The notes beneath the pieces were generated by a model. It was given only the letters and a program-made list of their open reading frames with translations. It ran no database searches and was not told the DNA's origin. Position numbers and translations under genes: made by a program. Positions 9,527 through 20,668 of a DNA stretch of 64,000 nt are shown here, in pieces (positions within the stretch are counted from its first letter, which is position 1; each line of letters begins with the position of its first letter). The DNA lies in assembly GCA_963576725.1 (NCBI GenBank), contig OY755239.1, positions 62,476,953 through 62,540,952 on the forward strand. Reading direction: 5' to 3'. Source of the DNA: Azorinus chamasolen (Eukaryota > Mollusca > Bivalvia > Cardiida > Solecurtidae).

Positions 9527-11424
9527 ACTAGAGGTTTTTGTCAAAAAAACGGATGTCTCCCCTCTAATAAAAACAATATGTAAAGGGAAATCACTAAAAA
9601 TGTTATGGTCTTGATGAATGATACTTCCCCTCATTATGCGTTTTCCACACTACATTTTTCAAGAAGAAAATGATAACAGCTAATAACTCCAAAAATACTG
9701 ATACCAGATTTATGGCCCTTGTGCATGACACTTACTTTCATCATGCTCTTTCCAAAAATAAAATGTCATTCCAATAGCATCAGTCGAACAGGAGTTATTG
9801 ATCGGCCAAAAAATGTAACAAAGGGCAATAACTCCAAAAGTATTGAAGCCAGAATTATGGCCCTTGTTCATGACACTTTCTCTCATCATGCTCTTTCCAT
9901 GTATGAAGTTTCAATACGATGGCAAGAGCCATGTAGGAGTTATCGTCCGGACAAGAAAGAATTAAACAAATGTACAAGGGGCAATAACTCTAAATTTATT
10001 GAAGCTCGAGTTAAGGATCTTATGCATGACACTTTCTCTTATTATGATCGTTCCATGTATGAAGTTTCACTCCAATGGCATGTGTCACATAGGAGTAATC
10101 ATCTGGACAAAAAATTGTGATTGTTTTTACAAAGGGCAATAACTCCAATATTAGTGAAGCCAGAGTTATGGACCTTGTGCATGACACTTCCTCTCGTTAT
10201 GATCTTTCCATATATGAAGTTTCAATCCAATGGCATGAGCCATATAGAAGTTATCGTCCGGACAAAAAAGTGTGATTTTTTTTACAAAGGGCAATAACTC
10301 CAATATTAGTGAAGCCAGAGTTATAGACCTTGTGCATGACACTTCCTCTTGTTATGATCTTTCCATATATGAAGTTTCAATCCAATGGCATGAGCCATAT
10401 AGAAGTTATCGTCCGGACAAAAAAGTGTGATTTTTTTACAAAGGGCAATAACTCCTATATTAGTGAAGCCAGAGTTATGTACCTTCTGCATGACACTTCC
10501 TCTCGTTATGATCTTTCCATATATGAAGTTTCAATCCAATGGCATCAGGCATATTGAAGTTATTGTCCGGACAAAAAATTATGATATTTTTTACAAAGGG
10601 CAATAACTCCAATATTAGTGAAGCCAGAGTTATGGACCTTGTGCATGACACTTCCTCTCATTATGCTCTTTCCATATATGAAGTTTCAATCAACTGGCAT
10701 CAGGCATATTGAAGTTATTGTCCGGACAAAAAATTATGATATTTTTTACAAAGGGCAATAACTCCAATATTAGAGAAGCCAGAGTTATGGACCTTGTGCA
10801 TGACACTTCCTCTCGTCATGATCTTTCCATATATGAAGTTTCAATCCAATGGCATGAGCCATATAGGAGTTATCGTCCGGACAAAAAAGTGTGATTTTTT
10901 TTTACAAAGGGCAATAACTCCAATATTAGTGAAGCCAGAGTTATGGACCTTGTGCATGACACTTCCTCTCATTATGCTCTTTCCATATATGAAGTTTCAA
11001 TCAACTGGCATCAGGCATATTGAAGTTATCGTCCGGACAAAAAGTGTGACAGACAGACCGACAGACCGACAGACCGACAGACGGACGGACATGCTAACAA
11101 ATGGGTAGTTGTGTGACTTTTTCCTTTGATCTTTTCTTGTGTGACTAGTCCCACAAGAAAAACTATTTTTGGCTCTAACTTTGGAAAAGAATGATCAGGA
11201 AGCTAACCCTAACCCTAACCCTATGTCCCACAACTGGCCAGGTTAATGTCACAAGAAATGGCCAGGTTAATGTCACAAGAGATGGCCAGGTTAATGATTT
11301 TACTTGTGGGACTAGTTAGAAAAAGTCACACAACTACCCTTTGGTGAGTGCGGACAGACGGACAGACAGACAACTCTCACGAAAACAATATGTCTCCCCC
11401 ATATAAATATGGGGGGAGACATAA
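9527..11424 (+). mobile_element. HL element, ATGTCTCCCC type, about 155-bp monomers
   Basis: The 5' end ACTAGAG is followed by the hairpin GTTTTTGTCAAAAAAC and subTIR GGATGTCTCCCC. Nine monomers of 154-155 bp span 9717-11050, each with aaagggcaataactccaata, tgcatgacacttcc and tccggacaaaaaa. Then come an (acag/acgg)n tract, the (CCCTAA)3 module (11103-11340), a second tract and the 3' hairpin ATGTCTCCCCC/GGGGGAGACAT ending AA. Apparent ORFs of 60-133 codons here are read-throughs of the monomer. Confidence 0.85.
11103..11340. repeat. (CCCTAA)3-containing inverted-repeat module, copy 1
   Basis: TIR-like ends GGGTAGTTGTGTGACTTTTT and its complement; inside are the palindrome tagtcccac-like block, taaccctaaccctaaccct, and three ggccaggttaatg repeats. 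The same module recurs at 35931 and 62409. Confidence 0.85.
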
Positions 11425-11504
11425 TTAGATTAATTGTAATAATAGCACAATCATGGACATAGGATATTTTGGCTTTGGCAGAAACTGCATAATCACATTT
11501 ATAT

Positions 11505-11687
11505 TACAGTAAAACCTCTCTATAACGACTACTAAATTGTGTTAATTAGTTCGTATTTAGGGCAGGTGATTGCTTAAAGCAAGGTGAAAGTAAAATCTTT
11601 CATCTTGCTTTAAGCAGTCATGGCCTGCCTTTAACGCAAAATACATGACATAATTTAGTGGTCGTAATAGAGAGGTTATACTGTATA
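11505..11687. mobile_element. MITE-D, complete
   Basis: TACAGTAAAACCTCTCTATA ... TATAGAGAGGTTATACTGTA ends, TA-bounded, with an internal hairpin of aagcaaggtgaaagtaaaat type. Confidence 0.8.
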
Positions 11688-11769
11688 TCATAAGGAAACA
11701 GAGCAGACCCTGATCAGGTGTTTATATGAACGAAAGAGCTAACTACATGAGTATTCATCAGGTGTAGGG

Positions 11770-11911
11770 CAGAGCAACAGATAACGGTGCATACTAAAAT
11801 ATTAAAATCGTCCTTTCTCCACCAAACCTTATGTTGTGACCACTCTTTAGAATTGTCTCGAAGAGACAATTCTAAAGAGTGGTCACAACAGAGGGTTTGG
11901 TGGAGAAAAAA
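11770..11911. mobile_element. Hairpin element E, left part, split by the next HL element
   Basis: Arms of ctccaccaaaccttatgttg type with loop ctcgaa. The continuation aagttattcttgaaaatg resumes at 13411, as it does uninterrupted at 63350. Confidence 0.75.
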
Positions 11912-13410
11912 ACAAGTGGGCCATGATGGCCCTGATATCGCTCACCAGACAATCAGAGGGGAAGATTTCACCCATATAAGTTTTCACTATATGTTTCTAT
12001 AGAAAACTGGCCACCCCTGGGGCGGGCCAATTTTGACCCAAGGGGCATAATTTATTTATCTTTTGTAGAGGAGTCCTGAACATGATGCTATGTGCCAAAT
12101 ATAAAAGCTGAGAACATTCCAGTTTCAGGGGAGAAGATTTTCAAAGTTTTCATTATATATATATATAATTATATATGTTTCTATTGAAAACTGGCTACCC
12201 CTGGGGCGGGGCCAATTTTGACCCCAGGGGCATAATTTATATACCTTTTGTACAGGACCTGAACATGATGTTATGTGCCAAATATGAAAGCTAAGAACCT
12301 TCTAGTTTCAGAGGAGAAGATTTTCAAGTTTCACTATATATTCCTATTGAAAACTGGCCACCCCTGGGGTGGGGTCAATTTTGACCCCAGGGGTATAATT
12401 TATATACCTTTTGTACAGGACCTGAACATGATGTTATGTACAAAATATGAAAGCTAAGAACCTTCTAGTTTCAGAGAAGATTTTCAAGTTTTCAATATAT
12501 ATGTATATGTTTCTATTGAAAACTGGCTCTCCCTGATCAGGCAGGGCAAATTTGACCCCAGGGACATAATGTATAAAACTTTTGTAGAGGACCTGATAAT
12601 GATGATATGTGCCAAATATGAAAGCTAAGAACCTTCCAGTTTCAGAGGAGAAGATTTTCAATGTTTTCACTATATGTTTCTATTGAAAACTGGCCACCCC
12701 TGGGGGCCAATTTTGACCCCAGGGACATAATTTATATAATTTTTGTAGAGGACCTGAACATGATGCTATGTGCCAAATATGAAAGCTGAGAACCTTCTAG
12801 TTTCAGAGAAGAAGATTTTCAAAGTTTTCACTATATGTTTCTAGAGAAAACAAGGCACCCCTGGGGTGGCGCCAATTTTGACTCCAGGGACATAATTTAT
12901 ATAACTTTTGTAGAGGACCTGATCATGATGCTATGTGCCAAATATGAAAGCTGAGAACCTTCCAGTTTCAGAGGAGAAGATTTTCAAAATTTTCACTATA
13001 TGTTTCTATAGAAAACTGGCCACCCCTTGGGCTGGGCCAATTTTGACCCCAGGGACATAATATATATATTTTTGTAGAGGACCTGAACATGATGCTATGT
13101 TCTAAATATGAAAGCTGAGAACCTTCCAGTTGCAGAGGAGAAGATTTACAAAGTTTTACTATGTGTTTCTATAGAAAACAAAGCACCCCTGGGGCTGGGC
13201 CAATTTTTACCCAAGGGGCATAATTTATATAACTTTTGTAGAGGACCTGAACATGATGCTATGTGCCAAAGATAAAAGCTGAAAACCCTGTAGATTCAAA
13301 GGAGATGATTTTTAAAGGTTCAAATTGTTGACGACGGTCATGACGAACGCCAACGGACATCAGGCGATCACAAAAGCTCACCCTGAGCACTTTGTGCACT
13401 GGTGAGCTAA
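11912..13410 (+). mobile_element. HL element, GCTCACC type, about 165-bp monomers
   Basis: 5' ACAAGTG, hairpin GGGCCATGATGGCCC, subTIR tcgctcacc. About eight monomers contain gaacatgatgctatgtgcca, tttcagaggagaagatttt and aaactggccacccctggggc. No long (acgg)n tract is seen, only gacgacggtcatgacgaacg. The 3' hairpin AGCTCACCctgagc...GGTGAGCT is followed by AA. Confidence 0.85.
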
Positions 13411-13604
13411 AAAGTTATTCTTGAAAATGCTTTAATGTATGTGTCTTATCTGAACCAGTGTATAGGGGCTATAGTAATCATATGCTTGCACTTGCAGTTA
13501 GCCTACTTTCATGATTTCTACTAGAACAAAAATCACCAGGAACATTAGCAGTGACAGGAAATCACGCCTTAGAAACAAATGCAACAATCTGTAAAGAGCA
13601 TGCA

Positions 13605-14019
13605 TTAACCCTTATCATGCTGTAAAAATCTATTTCCGCGCTCAAAGTTCAAGCTGAAGCAATTTTTATTAGCTTACAATTCATTTAAGCTTTTCAGGAA
13701 TTGCTGACAAAAGTCAAACAGCCTGGATCCTGATGAGACACTGCTCGCTGTCTCATTTATAACTGAGATGTTTGCAAAGCAAAGCAAGAGTAGTATGCCT
13801 TGCATGATAAGGGTTAGCCCTTTCCCTTTCCTACGTTTATTAGAAATTCCAATACCTACTGGTTATTCATGGATAAAATAGATAAATAAAGAAACAGATC
13901 TTTCAAATTTCGTTGGCAAACAGAGCAGACTCTGATCAGACGGCTCCTATAGGAGCCATCTGATCTGGGTCTACTCTGTTTGCAAATGCATGAAAACACG
14001 TTTATATATGAAGGGTTAA
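13605..14019. mobile_element. MITE-G and MITE-A sharing one target
   Basis: G (13605-13817): TTAACCCTTATCATGCTG / gcatgataagggtta ends, core ctgatgagacactgctcgctgtctcat. A (13814-14019) follows directly, with a perfect cagacggctcctataggagc core. The shared tetranucleotide is TTAG, a decayed TTAA. Confidence 0.75.
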
Positions 14020-14289
14020 AAAGTGGGTCACAAACAATTGGCGGAAAAAGAACAAAATAATTATTTGATTGATGGCTGTAAGCTGGGGAACCAAACAACA
14101 GGGCACTTAATATGAATAGCTATCTTTTCTAATGAGGCTATGGGGACAGTTGTATCATACAGGTTTTTCATCCATAGAGGCTAAATTTGGTGGGCTAGAT
14201 GAGAAATTACAGCCATGAAAATTTTTGCACCAGTTATTTATAATCTGCCAAAGTTGTTGACAGTAACCATTGTTTTCTCTTCAATTTCT

Positions 14290-14741
14290 CTTAATCCTTT
14301 ACTCCATGAATATTCATATAAGAAATAATGACATCATGAATATTAATTAGATTAATTGTTATAATAGCACAAGGACACAGAAATCTTTGCCCATTGCAGA
14401 AACAGTAGAATCATATCTATATTATATCATAAGCAAACAGAGCAGATCCTATAGGAGCCATCTGATCTGGGTCTACTCTGTTTGTAAAGGCGTAGAAAAG
14501 CGTATTTATGGAGTAAAGCGTTCTGTTTTACTTCCCCTTGCTTTAAGCGGCCACCTGCCCTAAATATCAAATAATTAAAACAAATTAGTGTCCATTATAG
14601 AGAGGTTTTATTGTAGATTATGATTTTACAGCTTCTGTGATGACCAAACATTCATGTGTTCATGAGCCATGATACAAATTAATAAAATATTTATGATGTC
14701 ATATTTTTTCTTACGTGAATATTCATGGTGTAAAGGGATAA
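14290..14741. mobile_element. MITE-A, half MITE-D, MITE-A right half
   Basis: A 14290-14521; D half 14522-14615 ending tatagagaggttttattgta; A right half 14617-14741 ending atggtgtaaagggataa. It lies next to the FOCAD exon donor at 14775. Confidence 0.6.
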
Positions 14742-14775
14742 CTGAAACAAAACAATGAGCACTTAGACAACATAC

Positions 14776-14971
14776 CTGTTGCTTCATTAAGATGTCCAGG
14801 AGATAGGCAAACCAGGCATTTTTCAGTTTGGCCTCAGATACCCGAGAGACCAGGTTGATTAAGGTGTTCTTCAGCGTGTGCCTCAGCTCCCCGTGCTGGT
14901 CGCTGCACTTTGGGTCCAGTAGAATAAATTTCAAGAACGGGTTTAGCATCTCCAATGCATGTTCTCTCACA
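14776..14971 (-). CDS. FOCAD: Focadhesin exon, HEAT-like helices
   Basis: Minus strand: acceptor catgtttcag|TGTGAG, donor CAACAG|GTATGT, 196 nt (1 + 65 codons). After completing a Ser codon it reads VREHALEMLNPFLKFILLD ... HGELRHTLKNTLINL ... LKNAWFAYLLDILMKQQ and ends in phase 0. The amphipathic helices and the PFL...DP...LR..L...L spacing continue the focadhesin alignment (about residue 150-215). The next coding exon, toward coordinate 1, was not found, so the following intron is at least several kb or extends past the left edge. Confidence 0.85.
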
Positions 14972-15069
14972 CTGAAACATGGATTCTCTATAATTATGAA
15001 CTTATTAATACACTTTCAAACTATAAATAAAACTAGAAGTATCGCTGAAGGTGATTAATATTAATACTA

Positions 15070-15400
15070 ACATGACTGTCACAAGAAAAAGCTTTGTACA
15101 ATTCAAAGGGGCATAACTCTGTAAGAAAATAGACAAACTGTAAAACTATTATTGGATGCCCATCTCCACTTCATGATAAAGCATCATGTCAAGTTTCGTA
15201 TGATAACCGTCAGCAGTCGCTGAAAAACTGTGCTGAATAAAAGTCACAACAGACCAACACAAAACTTTAAAAACAAAGGGATATAACTTTGAAAGGAAAT
15301 CAATCAGCTGGAAAACTGTAATTGGATATGCATGTCCTCTATATGATAAAGCATCATGTCAAGCTTCATACGATTCCAGTCAGCAGTTGATCTGCACTAA
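15070..15400 (+). repeat. Two HL-type monomers, fragment
   Basis: Two copies of about 170 bp with aaaggggcataactctgtaa / aaagggatataactttgaaa and catgataaagcatcatgtca; no ends or (acgg)n tract. Confidence 0.65.
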
Positions 15401-16580
15401 AGTCTTACACTCTCATATGGAATCTAAATTGTTTGACACCCTCAGATGGAAGCTACACAGTTGACTTTCTCAGTTTGAATCTACAGTTTGACACTCTCAG
15501 ATGGGATCTACACTGTTTGACACTCTCATATAATACTGACACTGTTTGACACTCTCATATGTGATCTACTCTGCTTGACACTCTCAGATGTGATCCAAAC
15601 CATTTGACACTCTCAGATGTGATCTACAGAGTTTGTTACACTAAGATTGGATGTACAATGTACACTGTTTGACACTCTCAGGTAGAATCTACACTGTTTG
15701 ATATTATCGGATAAATCTACACTGTTTGACACTTTCATATGCTATTGACAAGTGTCTAACACTTTCATATGTGATCTACTCTGCTTGACACTCTCAGGTA
15801 AGAGCTGAACCGTTTGACACTCTCAGATGGGATACTGTTTGAAACTCTCAGATGGGGTCTACATTTTGTCACTCTCAGATGGGATTAAAACAGTACACTA
15901 TTTGATACTCTCAGTTCGGACCTATACCATTTGACACTCTAATATTGGATTACACTGTTTGACACTCTCAGATGGGATCTACTCTATTTGACACTTTCAG
16001 TTGGGATCTCAACTGTTTGACACTCTCAGATGGGATTTACAGTTTGACACTCTCAGATGGAATCTACACTATTTGACACTCTCAGCTGGGACTTTTATTG
16101 TTTGACACTCTCAGACAGGATATAAACTGTTTGACGCTCTCAGAGAGGATTTACAGTATTTGACACTCTCAGAATTTACACTACTTGACACTCTCAGTTG
16201 GGATTTACAGTATTTGATACTCTCAAATTGGATCTACACTGTTTGACACTCTCAGTTGGGATTGACAGTATTTGACAATCTCAGTTGGGATTTACACTAT
16301 AATATTTGAACTCTCAGTTGCTATTTGAACTCTCAGTTGGGATTTACAGTTATGTACACTGTTAGACACTCTCAGATAGCTTTTTACACTATTTGACATT
16401 CTCAGTTGGGATCTACACTATTTGACACTCTCAGTTAGAATCTACACTATGTGACACTCTCAGTTGGGATCTACACTACATGACACTCTCAGTTAGGATC
16501 TACACTGTTTGACACTCTCAGATAGCTTTTTACACTATTTGACACTCAGTTGGGATCTACAATATTGAGTGTTAGGGTCT
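15395..16580. repeat. Minisatellite, about 28-30 bp unit
   Basis: Around 40 diverged units of the form ctacactgtttgacactctcagatgggat. It sits in the FOCAD intron and stops within 10 bp of the exon at 16588-16692. Confidence 0.9.
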
Positions 16581-16587
16581 ACACTAC

Positions 16588-16692
16588 CTTTGTGTGCCTC
16601 TGCCCATTATCCCTGATATCTGGTCTATGATGAGGGGCCATGACTCAGCAGGTTTGTTGGTTACTATGGTTACCAGGGGATGTGGAGGACTC
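16588..16692 (-). CDS. FOCAD: Focadhesin exon with the PHPL motif
   Basis: Minus strand: acceptor ggtttcag|GAGTC, donor CAAAG|GTAGTG, 105 nt. With the preceding AG it reads R-SPPHPLVTIVTNKPAESW ... GIMGRGTQ and ends two bases into an Ser codon. The order YTIR-x-x-PHPL-[IV]-T-[IV] across the junction, with a Trp-Pro pair 12-14 residues on, is the clearest family signature in the window and identifies focadhesin. On its 3' side in transcription order it abuts a 1.2 kb minisatellite (15395-16580). Confidence 0.85.
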
Positions 16693-16793
16693 CTGAAACC
16701 CAGAAAAAGTTTAATGTAACAATACTACAGTAAAGCATAATTTGAAAATGTACATAGCAATAATACATGTACATACTATATTTACTCAAGATA

Positions 16794-16945
16794 CAGTAGA
16801 ACCCCTCTAAACCGGATGTAAAAATATCAGTCTTAGATACAGGTGGTAGTTTAATGCAAGGTGAAAGCCATGCAGAAAGCTCTGCCTAAAGTACTATCTA
16901 AATTCTTCAATTCTAGAATTCCAGTTTAGAGGGGTTTTACTGTAT
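16794..16945. mobile_element. MITE-D
   Basis: tacagtagaacccctctaaa and its complement at the ends; the core agaaagct is short. Confidence 0.75.
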
Positions 16946-17047
16946 TCGGACAGACAAATTTAAGCTAATAGAGCAGATCCAGATCAAATGATTCCTGAAG
17001 GAGTATTTGATCAGGGTTTTCACTATTTCCTAATATGCCAGTCTAAT

Positions 17048-17280
17048 TTAATCCATTCCCTCACATTGATGCCTTTTAACACCTATGTAAAAGTCTCTTT
17101 TTGAAACCATTATGATAAATACAGCATTTGCTTCATAAAAGTACAATTATGCTCTATTTATCACATTGGTTACAAAACTACAGAATTCTAAAAAACAAAT
17201 TCCATTTTTCAAGTAAATGCTCCTTTTCAGTAGATTCAAAGAGGTTGGGTTTGAAAATAGACAATGAGGGAATGGGTTGA
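17048..17280 (+). mobile_element. MITE-B, diverged
   Basis: TTAATCCATTCCCTCACATT start and gagggaatgggttga end; the central hairpin is degraded. Confidence 0.7.
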
Positions 17281-17429
17281 GGTTATAAAAATGGTGCCAT
17301 GTTGAATTATGCAGTTTTACAAATTGGTTACAGGATAGGAAAGACAGGATGCCAGAACACCAAGGGTAATTAGGGTATAATATTATTGGCAAAATAATAA
17401 TCACAATTAAAAACATCAAAATGTCACTT

Positions 17430-17640
17430 AAATCTTTCTTTCATATAAACACACTTTCATGTGTTCACAAACAGCGAGTAGACCCAGATCAAACTGCTCC
17501 TATAGGAGCTGTCTGATCAGGGTCTGCTCTGTTTGCTTTCGACATGATAAAGATCTGATTCTACAGTTTTTGTCAAAGCAAAAAAAAATTCCCACATTAT
17601 ACCGGCAGTATGCATTGTAATAAAATTACCGTTAAGTCTT
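17430..17640 (-). mobile_element. MITE-A copy, partial
   Basis: Core gcgagtagacccagatcaaa ... tctgatcagggtctgctctg is present; both outer ends are degraded. Confidence 0.6.
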
Positions 17641-17680
17641 TGAAACAACCACTGAATAAATAGATGCAATGCCAATAAGA

Positions 17681-17782
17681 CAGGTGATCACTTAATGCAG
17701 AACACAAGAAGTGCAAAAAGCTCCCAAGGGAGCTTTTTGCACTTATTGTGTTCTGCATTAAGCGTTCACCTGTTGGTACTAG
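17681..17782. mobile_element. MITE-D-like hairpin
   Basis: cacttaatgcagaacacaag / complement, about 38-bp arms around gctcccaagggagc. Confidence 0.75.
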
Positions 17783-17947
17783 TTTAAAACTGGCTATATG
17801 GTTCCTTTCATATTTAAACTCGTTATAACGGCAACCTCATTATACCAGCAAAATGTCTGGAAACAAACACCTCCGTTGTAACGAGGGATCACTGTAGTAG
17901 TAACATAAGATCATAGTTGCCTTATATTCAAAATAAGCCCTAACATT

Positions 17948-18360
17948 CTGTCTACAGATAAGGGTGCGTACCCAAATACTAAAATTGTCATTTCTCCCCC
18001 AAACCCTATACTGTGACCACTTTAGAATCGTCTCTTGATATCTAATACAGACATGATTCTGCAATTTCTACCATCTACAAAATTTCCTGCATCAGTGTGC
18101 TATCTAAACAAATTTAATCAAACTTACATTCATGACATCATTATTTCTTACATGAATATTCATGGAGGAAAGGGTTAAACCCTTTACTGAGAGATGCCTT
18201 TTGATATTTTTTCTGTAGGAGCCCTCTGATCAGGGTCTGCTCTGTTTTCTTTTGGAATTATATAGATCCAATTCTACAGTTTCAAACATGTGTTCATATA
18301 CTATTATAAAAAATACAGCCGATAAATATTCATGTAATTACTTTTTGCATGATTAATCAT
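17948..18360. mobile_element. Half of hairpin E, then two MITE-A pieces
   Basis: E left arm (17948-18033); A right half (18045-18177) ending atggaggaaagggttaa; A (18174-18360) beginning ttaaaccctttactgag. The A pieces share TTAA at 18174-18177. Confidence 0.6.
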
Positions 18361-18889
18361 CAGATGGAAGTTTAAAAAGAAATGGCAATTTTGGCAGGCC
18401 AAAGTTACACCAGAAGTGTATACATGTACCGTATATGATTGCGCGGGAGCCTGAAGGCTCCACGCTATACATGGAACGCTTGCATTGGAATTTCACTGGT
18501 AGGAGGGCTGATTTATCAAGAATTGCGAGTGAATCTTAATTTGTCTTTATGATTATAAAAACATAATGTACGGAATAATACAATTTTATGTAGCTGGAAA
18601 CAGGTCGACAATGTAGAATTGTTTGTATTTTGGAAATGAAAATACTAGAAAATTATTTCTCCTAGGTCAGGGCTAATAAAAATGTTAATACCGGAACCAA
18701 CAACTTTTGCATTTGGAGCAGTAGGCTTATGATAACCGTTTAAATCAGGGGCGGGGCTTGATTAGTAAAGCTATTTCAATGGAAAATCAACTAAAATGAC
18801 AGCTTCTAAAGGACCAGGGACACAGAACTGAAGAGCGTTTGTTGGTTACTTATGGCAATCCGACTGAATTTACTGCTTTTTAGCACGAC
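18361..18889. other. No recognised feature
   Basis: Unique-looking AT-rich sequence with one small palindrome (gagcctgaaggctc, 18449-18462). Confidence 0.4.
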
Positions 18890-19916
18890 TATTCATATTG
18901 TCGAGCTATCCTACTCGCCCCGGCGTCGGCGTCACACCTTGGTCAGGTTTTTTTAAAGTCCACTTTTTGCCTTTAACCTTTTGAATTAACCATTGAAACT
19001 TGGAACACTTGTTCACCACCACAAGCTGCATCTATAGACATGAGTACATAATTCTGTTAAGCATTTTGACAGAATTATGGCCCTTTTTAACTTACAACTT
19101 TTGGTTAAGGTTTTTGTTAAAGTCCACTTTGTGCCTCTAACCTTTGGAATAATGCTTTGAAACCTGGAACACTTGTTCACCACCACAATCTTCATCTGTA
19201 GGCACGAGTACATAACTCCATCAAGCATTTTGACAGAATTATGGCCCTTTTTAAATTTGAACTTTTGGTTAAGTTTTTTGTTAAAGTCCACTTATTTAAA
19301 TAACCCTTTGAGACAAAGCTTTAAAACCTGAAACACTTGTTCACCATCACAAACATCATCTGTAGGCAAGAGTACATAACTCTGTCAAGAATTTTGACAG
19401 AATTGTGGCCCTTTTTAACTTAGAATTTTTGGTTAAGGTTTTTGTTAAAGTCCATTTATTTACATAACCCTTTGAGATAAAACTTTGAAACTTGGAACAT
19501 TTGTTTACCACCACAAGCTTCATATGCAGGCAAGAGTACATAACTCTGTCAAGCATTTTTACAGAATTATGGCCCTTTTAACTTATAATTTTTGGTTAAG
19601 GTTTTTGTTAAAGTCCACTTATTTACATAACCCTTTGAGATAAAGCTTTGAAACTTGGAACACTTGTTCACCATCACATGCTTCATCTGTAGGCAAGAGT
19701 ACATTACTCTATCAAGCATTTTAACAGAAGTTACTGCCCTTTTTTCAATAAAGAGTTCAAAGAGATCCTACATCCTGAATACTAATAAAGATATTTTACT
19801 GAGACTGATTACTTGCTTATATAGTATCATTGGACACTATTTTAGTCTACTATCAAGCATTTTTACACTAACAATTCTGAGAATAGTCAAGCGCGCTGTC
19901 CTGTGACAGCTCTTGT
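18890..19916 (-). mobile_element. HL element on the minus strand, about 165-bp monomers
   Basis: Read from 19916 on the minus strand: ACAAGAG, hairpin GCTGTCACAGGACAGC, subTIR gcttgactattc. Four to five monomers contain aaaaagggccataattctgt and gttcaccaccacaagcttc. The 3' region is gacgccgacgccggggcgag (replacing an acgg tract), then the hairpin AGCTCGAC/GTCGTGCT ending AA. Boundaries follow the architecture of the other HL families. Confidence 0.75.
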
Positions 19917-20139
19917 TAAAAGAGATCTAGGGGTAAGACCGTGACGGCTGATTCTATACTGTAACCGAGAAACCTATAAAGAACACATTCTTTACGGAAG
20001 TGAAAGTGTCCGAACTTCAGACCTGCAATAAGCTGTGAACTTGAGAAAATGTTCACATTAGAAATCGGATATCTTTGTGTATATGCAATTATATAAATAT
20101 TCATGATGTCTTTATTTCTTACATGAATATTTAACAAGA

Positions 20140-20560
20140 CGGGGGATATATAAGGTTCCCTGTTTCAAGGATCCTTTGTGGTGAAACGGAAGAATTGTGT
20201 TGTGTTACGGAAGGCCATAGGTGTAATACAAACATTTTGTTGACAATATATTATATAAAACACGTTTGATTTTTATTCACTATTCAATAAACCGCGCCTT
20301 TGATGCTTTGCATCAATGCTTTTCTTGTCAATAATTATAAAATGCTCTCTGATTATTAAGTACAGTCACAAGTAGTTCAACATTAAACTACCGGTAAAAT
20401 TATTTGTAGAATTATAAATGAGAAAATAATTGTCTCCAAACTGTTTTCTTTCGTTATTTTAAAAGACACAAGAAACCGCCAATGTCGGTATGGCCGGATT
20501 GCCGATTAAAGTGATATAGATGAACAGTCAATCATTATACATTTCTGCATCAGCAGATGC
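20140..20560. other. No recognised feature
   Basis: A MITE-A right-end relic precedes it (about 20060-20140). Otherwise there is no frame, TIR or tandem repeat. Confidence 0.4.
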
Positions 20561-20668
20561 TGAAGGCTTAATAAATAGTTAAACATATTCCAATTGCATG
20601 TAATGAGGTCCTCATTATGACTCCACACGTTAAAAAGGTCAATGTAGAAATTCATTGAAGCATAAAAA
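20561..20668 (+). repeat. Diverged AGGTCAACCTGG-type monomer, left fragment
   Basis: catgtaatgaggtcctcatt and aaaggtcaatgtagaaattc match the monomers at 21974-22320, so the next HL element seems to have inserted into this array. Confidence 0.5.

Larger units (their letters stand above)
9465..11742 (+). mobile_element. MITE-A interrupted by an HL element and a MITE-D
   Basis: The left end taaccctttactcaatg is at 9465. The sequence resumes at 11425 with ttagattaattgtaataa and again at about 11690 with tatcataaggaaacagagc. The HL element (9527-11424) and a D element (11505-11687) separate the pieces. Confidence 0.7.

Noticed and set aside
9719..11108. Open frames of 60-133 codons repeating MHDTFS..S-like peptides
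   Set aside because: They are translations of the 155-bp monomer; the frame shifts between monomers and ends in TDRPTDRQTD from the (acag/acgg)n tract.
15395..16580. CRISPR-like appearance of the regular repeats
   Set aside because: Units are contiguous with no unique spacers, diverge gradually and lie in a eukaryotic intron.
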